A stretch of 64,000 bases of DNA, taken from Periplaneta americana (lineage: Eukaryota > Arthropoda > Insecta > Blattodea > Blattidae). Positions 10,698-22,566 of the stretch are shown here, one piece after another (the first letter of the stretch is position 1; each line of letters starts with the position of its first letter). The notes beneath the pieces were generated by a model, which did not search any database, had not been told where the DNA came from, and was given only the letters and a program-made list of their open reading frames with translations. Position numbers and translations under genes: made by a program. Location of the stretch: NCBI RefSeq assembly GCF_040183065.1, contig NC_091117.1, positions 107,128,001 through 107,192,000 on the forward strand, given 5' to 3'.

Positions 10698-12720
10698 TAT
10701 TTCGTCCTAATGATCACACAGGATGATGTTGGACACGTCAAATTAATACTAAAAACAGTTCTAAAACTAATACACATTTACAAAATAATGCTAATATATA
10801 TAACATGGTCTATTATACTGACAAATGATTGAGCATTACCACTAACATTGTCAAATCTTCGCACAATAAACCTAGAATGAATAATTATCTATGAAACCTT
10901 TATCATCTACTATTAATAAATATATACGTACAGCTTAACGTTTAATAACTGTAAATTCTAACATTCAAGATATTCTTGTAATGAATAAAAACAACCATCC
11001 ATAAGAAATTTTTTCAATTCTTTTTTTAATTTAACATCAGCATTTAAGTGTTTAATTGACTCGGGTAATTTATTATAAAGAAATCTGCTGTTATAGGAAA
11101 AACGTTTTTCAAAAAGAGAACTTTTGTGTCCAAACAGGTGCAAATTAGACCTTCTTCTTGTACAGTGATTGTGAATTTGTTCATTCCTGGTACATTTTTG
11201 GATTTGTTTTATGGACGCAAATCAAAATCTCGTATATATAAATTCATAGTACAGTGAAAATGTTTAGAATTTTGAAATAAGATCTACAGCTTGTGTTGCT
11301 GGGGAGATTTAACATAATTCTTATGACTTTCTTTTGAATTTGGAATATTCTGGAACAATGGTTAGATTTTCCCCAAAAAGCAAAATATGAAATTCTAAGT
11401 ATATCTATATTCACAGACGACCTGCGGATGTAAATTGCAAAGCATATCTGAGAGAGTTTTTTAGATAAGCAGTAAACATGTGACCTCCAATCAAGATTAT
11501 TTATAAACACACCAAGAAATTTAATATTCGTTGCATATGTTATTAGATCGCTTCCTAAATATAAATCTGGAAAGTCTACGTTTCTATTCAATTTATGATG
11601 AAATCCAATTGCAATGCCTTTACTTTTATTGATTAGTAATTTATTTTCTTCAAACCATCTCGTTACCTGTTCTGTAATAAAATTTGTATTTGCTTCAAGC
11701 TGCTGTTTATTCTTTCCTGAGATTAACACATTTGTATCATCAGCAAAAAGAGAAAATTTAGCATTAACATTTCCACAACATTCTACTAAATCATTAATAT
11801 ATAACAAAAATAGCAGAGGACCTAGTATTGAACCTTGTGGGACTCCATAATTAATATTTTGTAGATTAGAGTGGCTAATTTTGTTTAATTTTGATTTGCT
11901 ATCCAGATATTCAATTTCTACTAATTGTTTTCTATTTTGTAAATAGAATTCAAACCATTTAAGTGGAGTTCCTCTTATTCCATACTTTATTAATGAAAAC
12001 CGAATGATCAACTAGATCAAAGGCTTTGGATAAATCAAGAAAAATTCCCACGCATTGTTCTCTATTTTCCAATTTTTCATATATTTCTTCAATAACATTC
12101 TGAATTGCATTACTAGTTGATTTCCCTTTTTGAAACCCATTTTGAGCATTTGATAAAATGTTGTATTTATTAATAAAGGCTGTAGTTCTATTGTGTACAA
12201 CCTTCTCTATAACTTTTGAAAAAAACCGATAGTAATGCAATTGGCCTATAATTTTCTATCTCTGTTTTTGGTCCTTTTTTGTATATTGGTATTATTTTTG
12301 CTATTTTTAAACTTTATGGGAAATAACCTTCATTCAGTGACAGATTTATGATGTGACATAATGGTTTAACGAGATGTGAAGAACACTTCTTTAGTAAAAA
12401 GTTTCACCATTCTTCTAGACCTGAGGACCTTTTGTTTTTTATGTTATTTATTATAGAAAGTAGTTCATTTTCAGTTGTCGGTTGGAAGTAAATGGAGGAG
12501 TAGATCATATTTTTGTTTGCAGTTTTTTTATAAGTGTTTGTTATTATTGCCTTACTGTTGCTAATTAAGTTACTAGCAATGTTTACAAAGTAATCATTGA
12601 ATTTTTGAGCTATGATAACTGAATTTGCAGTAACCACACCATTACTGTTAATACTGTAATTACTCTTTTCTCTTACAGAACCCTGAATGGTTTTATATGA
12701 TGCGTTTATTATACAGTAAT
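10698..12720 (-). pseudogene. 5'-truncated CR1/L2-like LINE reverse transcriptase
   Basis: On the minus strand the reverse transcriptase domain is present in order. There is an N-terminal region at about 12720-12404 (FNDYFVNIAS), FLDLSKAFDLVDH at 12240-11959, then GVPQGSILGPLLF, YINDL and the catalytic FADDT at 12011-11244. A degraded C-terminal end (RIQKKVIRIM type) follows, and a last piece ends at 10958. At least three frameshifts separate these. The endonuclease and first ORF are absent, which is the usual 5' truncation. The clade (CR1/L2, Crack-like) is inferred from the C-terminal motif and the microsatellite tail. Confidence 0.8.
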
Positions 12721-12956
12721 ATTAAATTGATAGTGTGTTTAATGCTTTGGAAAGGAAGAGCGATATTGTTGTGCAGCACGTTCAATTTAATCTGCCAGAG
12801 TCTTCTTCTGTTACAAGCCGGAGTATGGTTAAGTTTGGCAACGCTGGGTGGAGGCAGAAAATTCTAAAGTGATATTGATGTAATTGTACTTGCTCATTGC
12901 TTTCGTTGTACGTAACGTGTATTTTTTCGATATTACTTTATGCACAAAAGTAAGAT

Positions 12957-13781
12957 CAAGAGTAGTGATGCAATACACACTAGAACTTGAAAACAACAAC
13001 TCCATAAATTTCCTAGACATCATCATAACAAAAGTCGACAACAAATACACCTACAAAATGTACAGAAAACCAACCACCACCACCACACATATACACAACA
13101 CATCTAACCACCTCATACAACACAAACATGCTGCATTCAGGATAATGGTACACAGATTACTCAACATACCAATGAGCCAACAACATTACAATGAAGAAGT
13201 GAACACAATCAAATACATAGCACAAGAAAACGGTTACAATTCAAACATAATAGACAACATCATAAGAAAGACAAAACAAAAACTTAACAAACACGCAAAA
13301 CACAAACACAAGAACACAAGAAATACATCACACTAACATATGAAAACAAAAGCACGCATAAGATCGCATCCTCATTCAGAAAGCAGAAATACAACATAAC
13401 ATACAGAACAGAAAACACACTACAAAGACATCTCAACACACAAAAAACACAAACAAATAAATACGACCACACAGGTGTATACAAACTCACATGTAATAGT
13501 TGCGATAAGTTCTACATAGGACAGACAGGCAGATCCAAACACGCTACAAAGAACACATTAAAGCAATAACCAGAGGACACAATACATCTACATACGCCGA
13601 TCACATAACCAATGCTAACCATACATACAATAACATAAATACGGACATGGAAATCCTACACATACAACCCAAGAACCAAAAACTCAACACACTAGAACAA
13701 TACGAAATATACAAATATACTAAAACACACCCCGTTCAAATTCTCAACACAGATCAATTTCAGTACACACACACTATTTGA
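12957..13781 (+). pseudogene. Penelope-like retroelement, RT thumb plus GIY-YIG endonuclease
   Basis: The first segment (12957-13336) holds the end of the Penelope-type reverse transcriptase: NSINFLDIIIT, YRKPT and HKHAAFR are typical. After a frameshift the next segment gives TGVYKLTC, YIGQTGR, the start of a GIY-YIG nuclease, with the C-x-x-C typical of this group. A second frameshift near 13535 leads to TRYKEHIKAI and NTLEQYEIY, supplying the conserved arginine and probable catalytic glutamate. The stop is at 13779-13781. The 5' part of the reverse transcriptase is missing. Such elements prime at exposed DNA ends or nicks made by this nuclease. The 3' region extends to about 13950. Confidence 0.85.
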
Positions 13782-13858
13782 CTCCACTCTTCAACACCTT
13801 TCAACAATCAAACACACCCACATAACAGGCAGAGAAGTTCGAGATGACGCCGTGACCT

Positions 13859-13912
13859 AGTAGGCTCTGAGGATGGTGCGTGAAGCACTGAAACAGCTGT
13901 AAGGCGGACAAA
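13859..13912 (+). ncRNA. Candidate hammerhead ribozyme in the Penelope-like element
   Basis: The order of motifs matches a type I hammerhead core. CTGAGGA is at 13867-13873 (CUGANGA). A short stem II (GTGC at 13876-13879 with GCAC at 13885-13888) follows, then GAAA at 13890-13893. The self-complementary ACAGCTGT at 13893-13900 gives a minimal stem III. The base after it (A, 13901) would complete a GUA cleavage triplet. Stem I pairs only partly (GGCT before the core with AGGC after it). Penelope-like elements are known to carry hammerheads with very short stem III, so both location and form fit. Activity is not shown. Confidence 0.6.
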
Positions 13913-13950
13913 TCTTACATAATTAACACGAGTAAGTTCACTAGTTAATC

Positions 13951-14443
13951 ACTTAATTAAATTATTACGAATTCGAAAATAATGTTTTATTGCAATCATT
14001 TAGCTATACTTCATAATACGGCGTAAGTAGGCTACTTACATATAAAGACTGGCACTTAAAATACAGTGGGCTTTCCTAAGTTCGACAAAACAGAATTGAA
14101 AGTTCAGTCCAATAAGTGTAGTGGGTGTGGCAGGTGAAATGAATACAAATTCTTATTGGTTATCCATGAACGAATAGAGTACAGTACATGCATTTCCTGC
14201 CCGCCCCGAGACTTGTGTATGTGCTTGTAGTACCATAGTGCGTTTCGACAGTTCCGTCTTACTAACAGCACAATTCTCAAATAGAAAAATAAGAGTTCAT
14301 TAATTTAAAATCAGTGATCAATATGGATGTCCTAATCAATAAAATATTCCGTTTTCCTTTAACAAAAGTATCACTACAAGACACAGCACCAATTCCCATT
14401 GAAATGGCAAACCCATTTCTTAGTGCCCGTATAGGGGCGTGTC
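13951..14443. other. No feature recognised
   Basis: AT-rich sequence between the Penelope-like element and the first MITE. I see no long frame or repeat. Confidence 0.35.
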
Positions 14444-14990
14444 TAAAGCCCGGTTCAGACGGCGCTAGTTTCCGTGAGGGATTCCAAGGTGGCTGCGCTG
14501 ATGGCTACCCTGCGTGCTCTCTTGCTGGAAGTAATGCGATCTGGAGGCTGCTTTGGTGGCTAGCTGGATTTCGAGGATACGTTCCTTGTTAGTTTTCATG
14601 ATGCTTTGCAGGATGGAACCAAAGATGATAATATAGTACCACCACTGAAACCATGTCGCCATGTTCATTTTTTTTCAACTAAACCTGTTTTTTCTATATT
14701 CTTTAGTTCCTAAAAAACAACAATTAAATATCGAACTTTAGCTGTTTTGCACCTATTGCTTAATTACCTTAGTACAACATTTACTATTGTTAATGTAGAA
14801 CTTTCGTTGTTTTCCACTGACGGTTTAGTTTCTGTTTGATCATGAGTGTTGGCAACAGGCAACAGTTGGCTCCGTGAGAACAACAACCATCACAGTAGCC
14901 AACACGGGAGTCAGAAAGTGAACACACAGGGTAGCCATCAGCGCAGCCACGGTTAGAATCCATCATAGAAACTAGCACCACAGTCTAATA
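14444..14990. mobile_element. Foldback MITE, family M, copy A (uninterrupted)
   Basis: The left arm starts with AAGCCCGGTTCAGACGG near 14446. The right arm near 14870-14990 is its diverged reverse complement (GATGGATTC and GTGCTAG motifs inverted). The middle (14585-14850) matches the middles of copies B and C. Total about 550 bp, with arms of roughly 120-150 bp. Short frames on both strands here are by-products of the arms. The right terminus is worn. Ends and target site suggest a PIF/Harbinger-type origin, which is tentative. Confidence 0.75.
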
Positions 14991-15381
14991 CATACAGTCA
15001 CGCAACTCATACGTATAAAATATGCCAACATTTGACAGCTGGCGTGACAGTAGCCCTCTAGCGGCAGGCAAGTTAAAAGACACGATAACACATCAGAAAA
15101 CGGGTTTTGCGCATTTATTTTATATTTTTATGCTATACAGTAAGTGTATATGGTTCTTATTAATTTTACTTTAGAATCCCAGAAGAATTTTACACGCAGT
15201 TAATCTACAAGTTTCAGAAGCTGGGAATAAACGTAATTCTTTCTGCTCCTTACAACTGAATCATGGCCCTGATGACGTATCATGGTTTGAAATAATATAA
15301 TTGTTCGTACGTGGACGGTTAATTCAATTCATTCCTAAATATATTTATGAATCATTTCAACTCTATATTATTCACCTGTGA
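14991..15381. other. No feature recognised
   Basis: AT-rich spacer between MITE copy A and repeat R; nothing identified. Confidence 0.35.
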
Positions 15382-16247
15382 GAAGAGTCAAAATTAGTAG
15401 TTTCAAAATTGTAGGGCATATCTCGTAGGGTACATCGCGTGGTGAACTCCTCTCCCTATTTCCAAAGAAATTAACTATTTTCCATACCGAAAATTGGGGT
15501 AAACTTGGCCGCTGAGGTAAACTTGAAAATAAAAAAAAGGGGAGGATTTAAACTTAATATGACAGACATTGATTTATAAAGTTCATTATTTTTCATTTCT
15601 TAAGAACCGGTATTTCCTTTATTATTTTGAGTCACAAATAGTGCTGATATTATAGTTTAAATTTTTTATGGCAAGTTTACCGCATTTTACATTACATTTC
15701 CAGTTTTCACATATAAGCTTAATTTTAACTTATCCTACGTGTATCAGGGGCGTATTTTGCGGACTACCGGGGCTACCGGCGGTAGCCCATGGAAATTACG
15801 AAAGAAAAAGTTTATAATATAACATAATGTACTAAATTTGTGTCATTAGTTTTACCAAAGTAATTAAAATTAAAGTAATTGTTAGATTTACATGCGCTCT
15901 CTGCTCTCGAAAAGAAACAAGTTGTTAAGGCGGCATCGCTGGAGAAACCACTTGCTACGTGAGGTAGCCTGTGACCGTTTCGCTCACGCTGTCCTTCGAA
16001 AAAACTGCCCGTACCCCCGCTCCCTTCTGTTTACATCGTACACTGTAGGCGGGCGAGTTGCCACTCTCGTGATCGGTTTCTTCAAAGGCGCGAAGCAGCA
16101 ATACGCTTAGTACGCTAGCAATTGAATGTGATTGTGTTCTTGCAGTGCATTATTTTAAATCTGTGATTTGTTCGAGTGTCTAAGAGTTATATTAATTGTG
16201 AATTATTAAGTTTTTAATTTCCCAATTAAGTGATATTGTGAAAAATA

Positions 16248-18133
16248 TGGCAGAACAAGTTTCTGGAGAGGTTTGTGTTGAAAATGACTGTGTAATAGAA
16301 GGTTTATTAAAAGTGCCTTTTAACCGTCGTACATAACAACGAGAAAGTTGAAATTGTGAAAATGGAAAGACCAACTCCTGAGTTAAAGTTGTCCATGGAC
16401 GTAAAAGAAAAAAACAGCGAGAGTACACACACCATTTCACTTCAACATCATATGGTAAGTGGAATTGGTTGTGTGGTAGTTCTAAACTGTCTAAACTATT
16501 TTGCTGGCCATGTTTGTTATTTAGCCGCGAAACTAATGTGTGGTCAAAACAGGGGTTTTCTAATATGAACTCCCTTCGAATGGCAGTCCGAGAATACAAC
16601 AAATCAAAAGATCATATTTATAGTAGCATGAACTTTGCAAACTTTGGAAAGACAAGAATTGATTTACAGCTAGATAAGCAAAAAGTTCTATACATCAACC
16701 AACACAATGCTCTTGTGAAAAAAAAAATCGGGAGATTTTACTGCGTCTTATTAACGCAGTCTGCTTTCTAGGAAAACAAGAATTGGCTTTTCGGGGTCAT
16801 AACGAGAGTGTGGAATCAGACAATATAGGAAATTATATTGAATATTTAAGTTCCTTAAGTGAATTTGACCATTTACTGGCCAATCATCTTGAGAGTTCAA
16901 TAGTATTTCGTGGTACTTCTCCCGCAATTCATAATGACTTAATATTTGCTATAAGTGGGGTTATGATAAAGAACATAAAACCTTTTGTGGCCATTGTTGT
17001 TGATGAAACAAGTTACTGCTCTAATCAGAGTCAATTGTCCACTGTTTTAAGATACGTCGACAGTACTACCAATGTTCAAGGACGGTTTATAGGATTCACA
17101 AATGTCATTTCGGACAAAACTGCTGCTGCTTTGTTTCAGCATGTGGAAGGTGTTACAGCAGAATATAATGTCGGCAATAAGTTAATTGCACAGACCTACG
17201 ATGGTGCTTCAGTTATGGCGGGAAATATTAATGGCTTGAAAACGAAAGTTCAAGAAAAGTATCCTCAAGCACTATTTGTCCATTGTTACAGCCATGTTCT
17301 CAATTTAGTTTTGCAACAAACTACTTCATCCATTCCAGAATGCCGCATTTTTTTCAAAACACTGTCGGGTTTAGCTGCATTTTTTTCATCATCTCCTAAA
17401 AGATCAGAAAACTCAAGCAATTTATGAACAAGAAACTCCCAAAAGTAGCACGAACTAGATTGAATTTTACATCTCGGCTTGTAAATACAGTAAAGGAATA
17501 CAGAGAAAAACCGACTGCTTTCTTTAAAAATATCATTTATAATGACTCTGAAGAAAACTGGGATGATGATGTAATTGTGCAGGCTCAAGGATATTTGAAT
17601 TTTTTCACACAGTTTCAGAATATATTTCTTCTTGAAGTCTATGCTAGAGTGTTCGCACATACAGATGTGCTCTACAATATTCTTCAGACAAAAAATCTAG
17701 ACATAGCATACTGCTTGCAAGAGGTATCAAAGTTAAAACATACTATATCCGAGTTCAGACGTAGTGGGTTTCCGTCCATATGGAGTAATATGGAAAATGA
17801 AAATTCTTCAGCCCATAGAATGGAACCACCATTAAAGCGAAGAAAAGGAGATGATGAATTGAAATACAGGCAGCTGTACTACAACATACTAGATCGTATG
17901 CACATGGAAATTACTGGCAGATTTTCTGATTATGGAAAGCTTCAGTTCACACATCTTCTAGATTCTCAAAAATTTTCTGCTTATAGAGAAAACTTCCCGA
18001 ATGAGGCACTAAACAAATTATTTCAGTCCCATAAGAGTCACTTTGATCAAATACGTTTGAAAAATGAATTAAGTTAAATATATTCAGCAGAAGTCTTTGA
18101 TTTTTAGAACAAACCTATCCATGAAATATTATC
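16248..18133 (+). pseudogene. hAT copy 3 transposase, N-terminal and core part
   Basis: The likely start is ATG 16248 (MAEQVSGEVC). A TAA after FNRRT and a frameshift near 16450 lead to a TTF-type zinc finger (FCWPCLLFSRE, 16469-16771). A frameshift in an A8 run at about 16720 leads to the core at 16783-17427, with VDETS, AQTYDGASVM and HCYSHVLNLV. Another frameshift near 17410 leads to 17424-18077, ending at a TAA just before the retrotransposon. The frame positions match those of copy 2 where both exist. At least four lesions make it inactive. Confidence 0.85.
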
Positions 18134-20600
18134 AAGTCCTTCCTTATACGTCTGATATAGAAACAGTCGGAATCAAAATTAAGTGTCAAAATAACCATGA
18201 TTTTGTTTCATTTTGTGCTTATAAGCCCCCAAAATATCTGCTAAATACTGCATACCTTTTTCTTTTATTTCCCTCAGTCGGTTCAACACTTCTTGTGGGC
18301 GATCTAAACTGTAAACACACATCATGGGGATGCAGAGTAACGAACCCAAATGGACATCGTCTTTACAACTGCATTAACAACCTTGGTCTCCATATTCTCG
18401 CACCAACTGAACCAACACACTATCCATATAATCCCGCCAATATTCCCGATATTCTTGACATCGGAATTCAAAAGAATATGCATTTACCAACTTATATTGC
18501 ATCATTAACAGCACTTAATTCAGATCATTGTCCAGTGTTGATTACTTTCCATTTGTCTCCTAATGTAACACCTAAAGTGCAACGCCTTATTAATGTTTTT
18601 GTTGATTGGGATAAATTTTAGTCGACTCTAGACTCAATGTTAGTCACAGAATATCATCCACTAACAGCAACAGATATTGACAATGATGTTCAACATTTTA
18701 CGGACACAATATGTTCACGTGGCAATTATTCTACAATGTGCTCCAAGCGGCCATTAACGCGCTACTACTTACCATCTTCCATACTCCAATTAATTAAGGA
18801 AAAACATCGTATTCGTAGACAATGGCAACGAGAGAGGCAACCATGGCAGCGGAAGAAGCTGAATTATCTCATACGATTAGTCAAGACAAATCTTGAACAA
18901 CATCGCCTGCAGTCATATCAGTCTTACTTATCATCTCTATCTGAAGCTGATAATACTCTTTTGTACGTTACAAAGCGTATTCTACGCGAGCCAACAATCA
19001 TCCCGACAATTCAGTTAGACTCTCAAATAGCCACAGACACAGAGTCGACATGTAACTTGCTTGCATCTCATTATCAACATGTATTCACCTCAAACGAGAA
19101 TAAAAATGAACAGACTACCTCTGAATTAGAAAAAGAACTTATAGCAAATATTAATAAACCGACTGTGCCAGAGAAAATTTCCTATACTACTCCACAAGAA
19201 TTGTCTCACTTCATTCAAAGGCTTCCAAATAAAAAATCACCAGGCTACGATCTTATACCCAACATTGTACTAAAGAAGCTCACCAACAAAGCTCTGACTT
19301 ATTTGACGATAATTTTCAATGCTGCCCTTTTAATTGGGTACTTTCCTCGAGCCTGGAAGCTTGCTGGAATCATTGTTTTTCATAAGCCTAACAAACCTAA
19401 GCACTTGCCATTAAGTTATCGACCTATTAGCTTACTGCCCACGCTATCGAAATTGTTTGAGAATTTTATTCATCATCGCATTTGTAAATTTACGTTCCAA
19501 AACAAGATAATACCAGATTTTCAGTTTGGCTTTCGTCCAAAACATTCTACAACACACCAACTGCAAAGAGTCACTGAATCCATTATAAAAGGCTTTGAAG
19601 AAAAACATTATACTACCACTGTGTTTCTGGATATTGCCCAAGCATTTGATACTGTTTGGCATGATGGTCTAATGCTAAAATTATATAGAATTGGTTATCC
19701 TGTCTATCTCACACGCATCGTGAAAAGTTTTTTATCTGAGCGACAGTTCTCAGTACGTATAGATGGTATTAAATCAACGCTTCGTCCAGTTTTAGCCGGA
19801 GTACCACAAGGATCTATACTGTCACCACTTCTCTTCAATATCTTCACATATGACATTCCACGTTTACAACCGTCACACATAGCTATGTATGCTGACGATA
19901 CAGTTCTCTTTTATTCTCATAGTAACCTAAATACTGCAATCAGCACTCTTCAGACATCTTTACAGGAGCTGTCTAAATGGTTCTCTGACTGGAGATTACT
20001 ACTCAACATTACCAAGACAGAAGCTAAAACCTTCTCTTTAAGGCCCATTCATAATCCACCTCCTTTGGTTCTTCTAAATGAACAAGTTACATGGCTCTCC
20101 AGTCAAGAAGCTGTCAAATATTTGGGAATATTATTAGACACGAAACTTGCATGGAATGCCCATATAACTCGCATTGTCACACTAACCTCTTCTAGAATTC
20201 GAAAATTATACCCTTTGGTTAAAAACGTTCACAAATTGGTTTGGACTGTTCAATGCTACTCTACACCTCGCTTGTACGACCTCTTTTAACTTATGCTGCG
20301 CCAGTGTGGGGAACAGCAAATAAGACACACATGCATCGCCTACAAGTTCTCCAGAACAAGTTCCTGCGTACTGCAACAAATGCCCCCTGGTTTGTAAGAA
20401 ATCAACAACTACATCAAGAATTGGGAATTCTTCCACTAGAACAGTACATCCATTCAATGTCAAAATCTTTCTTCAACAAACTTCCTGGTGTTCCTGGAGC
20501 TGTGACATATAACATTGGAGCAAGATCTTGTCAGCCATCTCGACTTAAAAGGAAACTCCCTCAAGACATCCTTCTTAGTGATACTGACGACTCTTCATAA
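18134..20600 (+). pseudogene. Jockey-like endonuclease-reverse transcriptase polyprotein
   Basis: The C-terminal half of an APE-type endonuclease is first: VGDLNCKHTSWGC and SDHCPVL hold the usual catalytic Asp/Asn and Asp-His. A TAG at 18619-18621 stops the frame. It continues to 20289 with reverse transcriptase blocks: FLDIAQAFDTVWHDG, GVPQGSILSPLLF and the catalytic MYADDTVLF. A frameshift at about 20245-20265 moves into 20241-20600, the C-terminal TYAAPVWG block. Only one stop and one frameshift in about 2.4 kb point to a fairly recent insertion. The first ORF (gag-like) is absent because of 5' truncation. Confidence 0.9.
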
Positions 20601-20799
20601 TTTAACACAGAAAATCATCATATTTTTGTTCACATAATTCACAACAATGTTCAATTAATTAATTTAAATTAGAGGAGCCTTTAGAGCCAACCTCAGCATG
20701 ATATTCTGCATGTGATATTCCATAATTTAACAGTGGTCTGTATAGCAAGTTTGCTGGTCGACCAATATTAAACATTAAAAAAAAGAAAAAAAAAAGATC
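18134..20799 (+). mobile_element. Jockey-type non-LTR retrotransposon nested in hAT copy 3
   Basis: The insert is bounded by a perfect 15-bp duplication of hAT sequence (CCATGAAATATTATC at 18119-18133 and 20800-20814). It ends in an A-rich tract (about 20775-20795). The 5' end starts inside the endonuclease domain, so it is a 5'-truncated copy. Copy 2 at 9764 shows the same hAT site without the insertion. Confidence 0.92.
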
Positions 20800-21106
20800 C
20801 CATGAAATATTATCTGCCATATATGAAAACCAGCTGAACCAAGTTATTCCTGAAGTCCTTAAATTGGCAACATTAATTGTGACAATACCAACTACGTCAG
20901 CATCGGTAGAAAGAACATTTTCTGCGTTGAAGAGAACAAAATCCTACTGTAGATCAACTCATATACAAGAACGTTTATCCCGCTTGGCACTGATGTCCAT
21001 TGAAAAGACATTTCTACAGAAACTTTGCAAGTGGCCCAACTGTAATTTCAATGACGAAGTCATCAACGTATTTTCGTCCCAATCGAGACCTCTGGAATTC
21101 AGATAA
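20800..21106 (+). pseudogene. hAT copy 3 transposase, C-terminal dimerisation part
   Basis: Directly after the retrotransposon and its target duplication, the hAT frame resumes and ends at 21104-21106. It holds TSASVERTFSALKR and SYCRSTH, the hallmark hAT C-terminal block, and matches copy 2 at about 9765-10075 with a few changes. Confidence 0.88.
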
Positions 21107-21337
21107 ATATGTAAGGAACTATATTATAGGGATTTAAAAATATATTTTGTGTAATAATAGGGTCAGTGGTAGCCCAAACCCTTTAACCAGTATACGCCAC
21201 TGACGTATATAATACGTAAGTTACATGCACTTACTGTTAATATGACGTAGGTGAGAACAAATAAATGAACACAATTTTGTTGAAAAAATTGTAATTTCAA
21301 TTAACTCAGAAAATGTAGGCCTAATTTTATTTTCAGA

Positions 21338-21541
21338 GCAGAAGTGGTGTAAGTCAAAAATGGGTAATGAGGGTTAAAGTAAACATTCTGTAAAATACAG
21401 TGCAAAGTAGCAGTTAATATTGAATTTATTTAAACTATTAGTAGTCAGGTGAATAGCACGAAGGCTATATTAATTGCTCTTTGCGCTGTATTTTACAGAA
21501 TTTTTACTTTAAACCTAATTTTGACTTCACACCACTTCTGC
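21338..21541. repeat. Long inverted repeat inside repeat R copy 1
   Basis: The left arm, about 21338-21420, is the imperfect reverse complement of the right arm, about 21467-21541. The arms contain GCAGAAGTGGTGT and TTCTGTAAAATACAG. The loop is about 45 bases. The same hairpin is present in R copy 2. Confidence 0.75.
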
Positions 21542-22475
21542 TGTGAACGGCTCAAATAATTACTGGGAATGTAAAACAACACCAATAACAGTCACGCAAA
21601 TTATTACAGAAAAGATTGCTTTTTATATTAAATTTAAAAAGGCTCTTGAGAACTTAATACGTCTGCCACATGAATCTAACTAACCAACCAACACATCAGA
21701 AATTTATCGACACAGTCTGTATTTATTCAAGAAGTGAATATTTTTCAAAAGGATTACAATACTCCATGAATTCTTGAAAAATTAACACCATGATCCCTAC
21801 TTGAATGCAATATGACATTCAACTTTTGAAAAACATAAAGAAAAAAATACGAATACAAAAATTATGGAATTACTTGCATTAAAAACTGTACAATAGATTA
21901 TCCAAAATCGGAATGGTTACACATTTACACATAAGATCTCTGCAAAATAATAATATACTGTAACAGGTATTTACTTTGTTTTTATATAAACTCTCCTTCC
22001 TGACACAAATAGATAATTGATAACTAATAAATGTTTTATAGAACACAATACGTAGGCTACCTACAACGTGGATGACTGAGTTATGATTTTCTCTTGGTCT
22101 TTAGGGAATCTGAAGAACGACAAATTCGGAGATTTAAACTTGTTGTTACTGCAATTTTCGTCATTGCACACATTCGCATTATTCCGACGCATGATTAAAA
22201 CGTTATTATAACATCTCGCATCCCTTTAAAGCACGTGCTGGCTGAACGAGATTGTATCAACCCTATGACCAGTGCCTTGCCTGCCGCTTGGAAGCTAGTG
22301 TCGCGAATGTTGGCAAAAAAAAGTGTTGAAGTTGCGCGACTGTATGTATTAGACTGTGCTAGCACCGTCTCCTACGTAAGCAGTCGAACTATAGAATGTC
22401 GAACTTGATTTCTGTCGAACATAAGATCTTCCACGGGTGATTACAAAAAAACATGTTTTTATTGATAGCACAAAG

Positions 22476-22476
22476 G

Positions 22477-22553
<77 letters not shown>

Positions 22554-22566
22554 AAATAAATAAAAA
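22476..22566 (+). repeat. (TAAA)n microsatellite
   Basis: About 22 units of TAAA/AATA with one ATTAAA variant near 22551. The long FIYL-type frame on the minus strand is an artefact of it. Confidence 0.95.

Larger units (their letters stand above)
15745..21202 (+). mobile_element. hAT transposon copy 3, full length, interrupted by a retrotransposon
   Basis: The 5' end is CAGGGGCGTATTTTGCGG and the 3' end TATACGCCACTG; inverted, the first ten bases agree at nine. The flanks carry an 8-bp target duplication with one mismatch (ACGTGTAT at 15737-15744, ACGTATAT at 21203-21210). Subterminal GGTAGCCC blocks occur at both ends. Repeat R copy 2 shows the uninterrupted target at 36323-36330. Without the nested retrotransposon the element is about 2.8 kb, normal for hAT. 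Confidence 0.9.
15382..22355. repeat. Repeat R, copy 1, split by hAT copy 3
   Basis: 15382-15744 and 21203-22355 together match 35987-37490 in order and orientation with scattered substitutions and small indels. R is about 1.5 kb, lacks a recognisable coding region, and contains a long inverted repeat (21338-21541). Both copies end near TATTAGACTGTG. It may be a non-autonomous transposon or an old segmental duplication. Confidence 0.8.

Noticed and set aside
10514..10832. MYVC-repeat frames of 62-104 codons
   Set aside because: They are translations of a TATG microsatellite in all frames.
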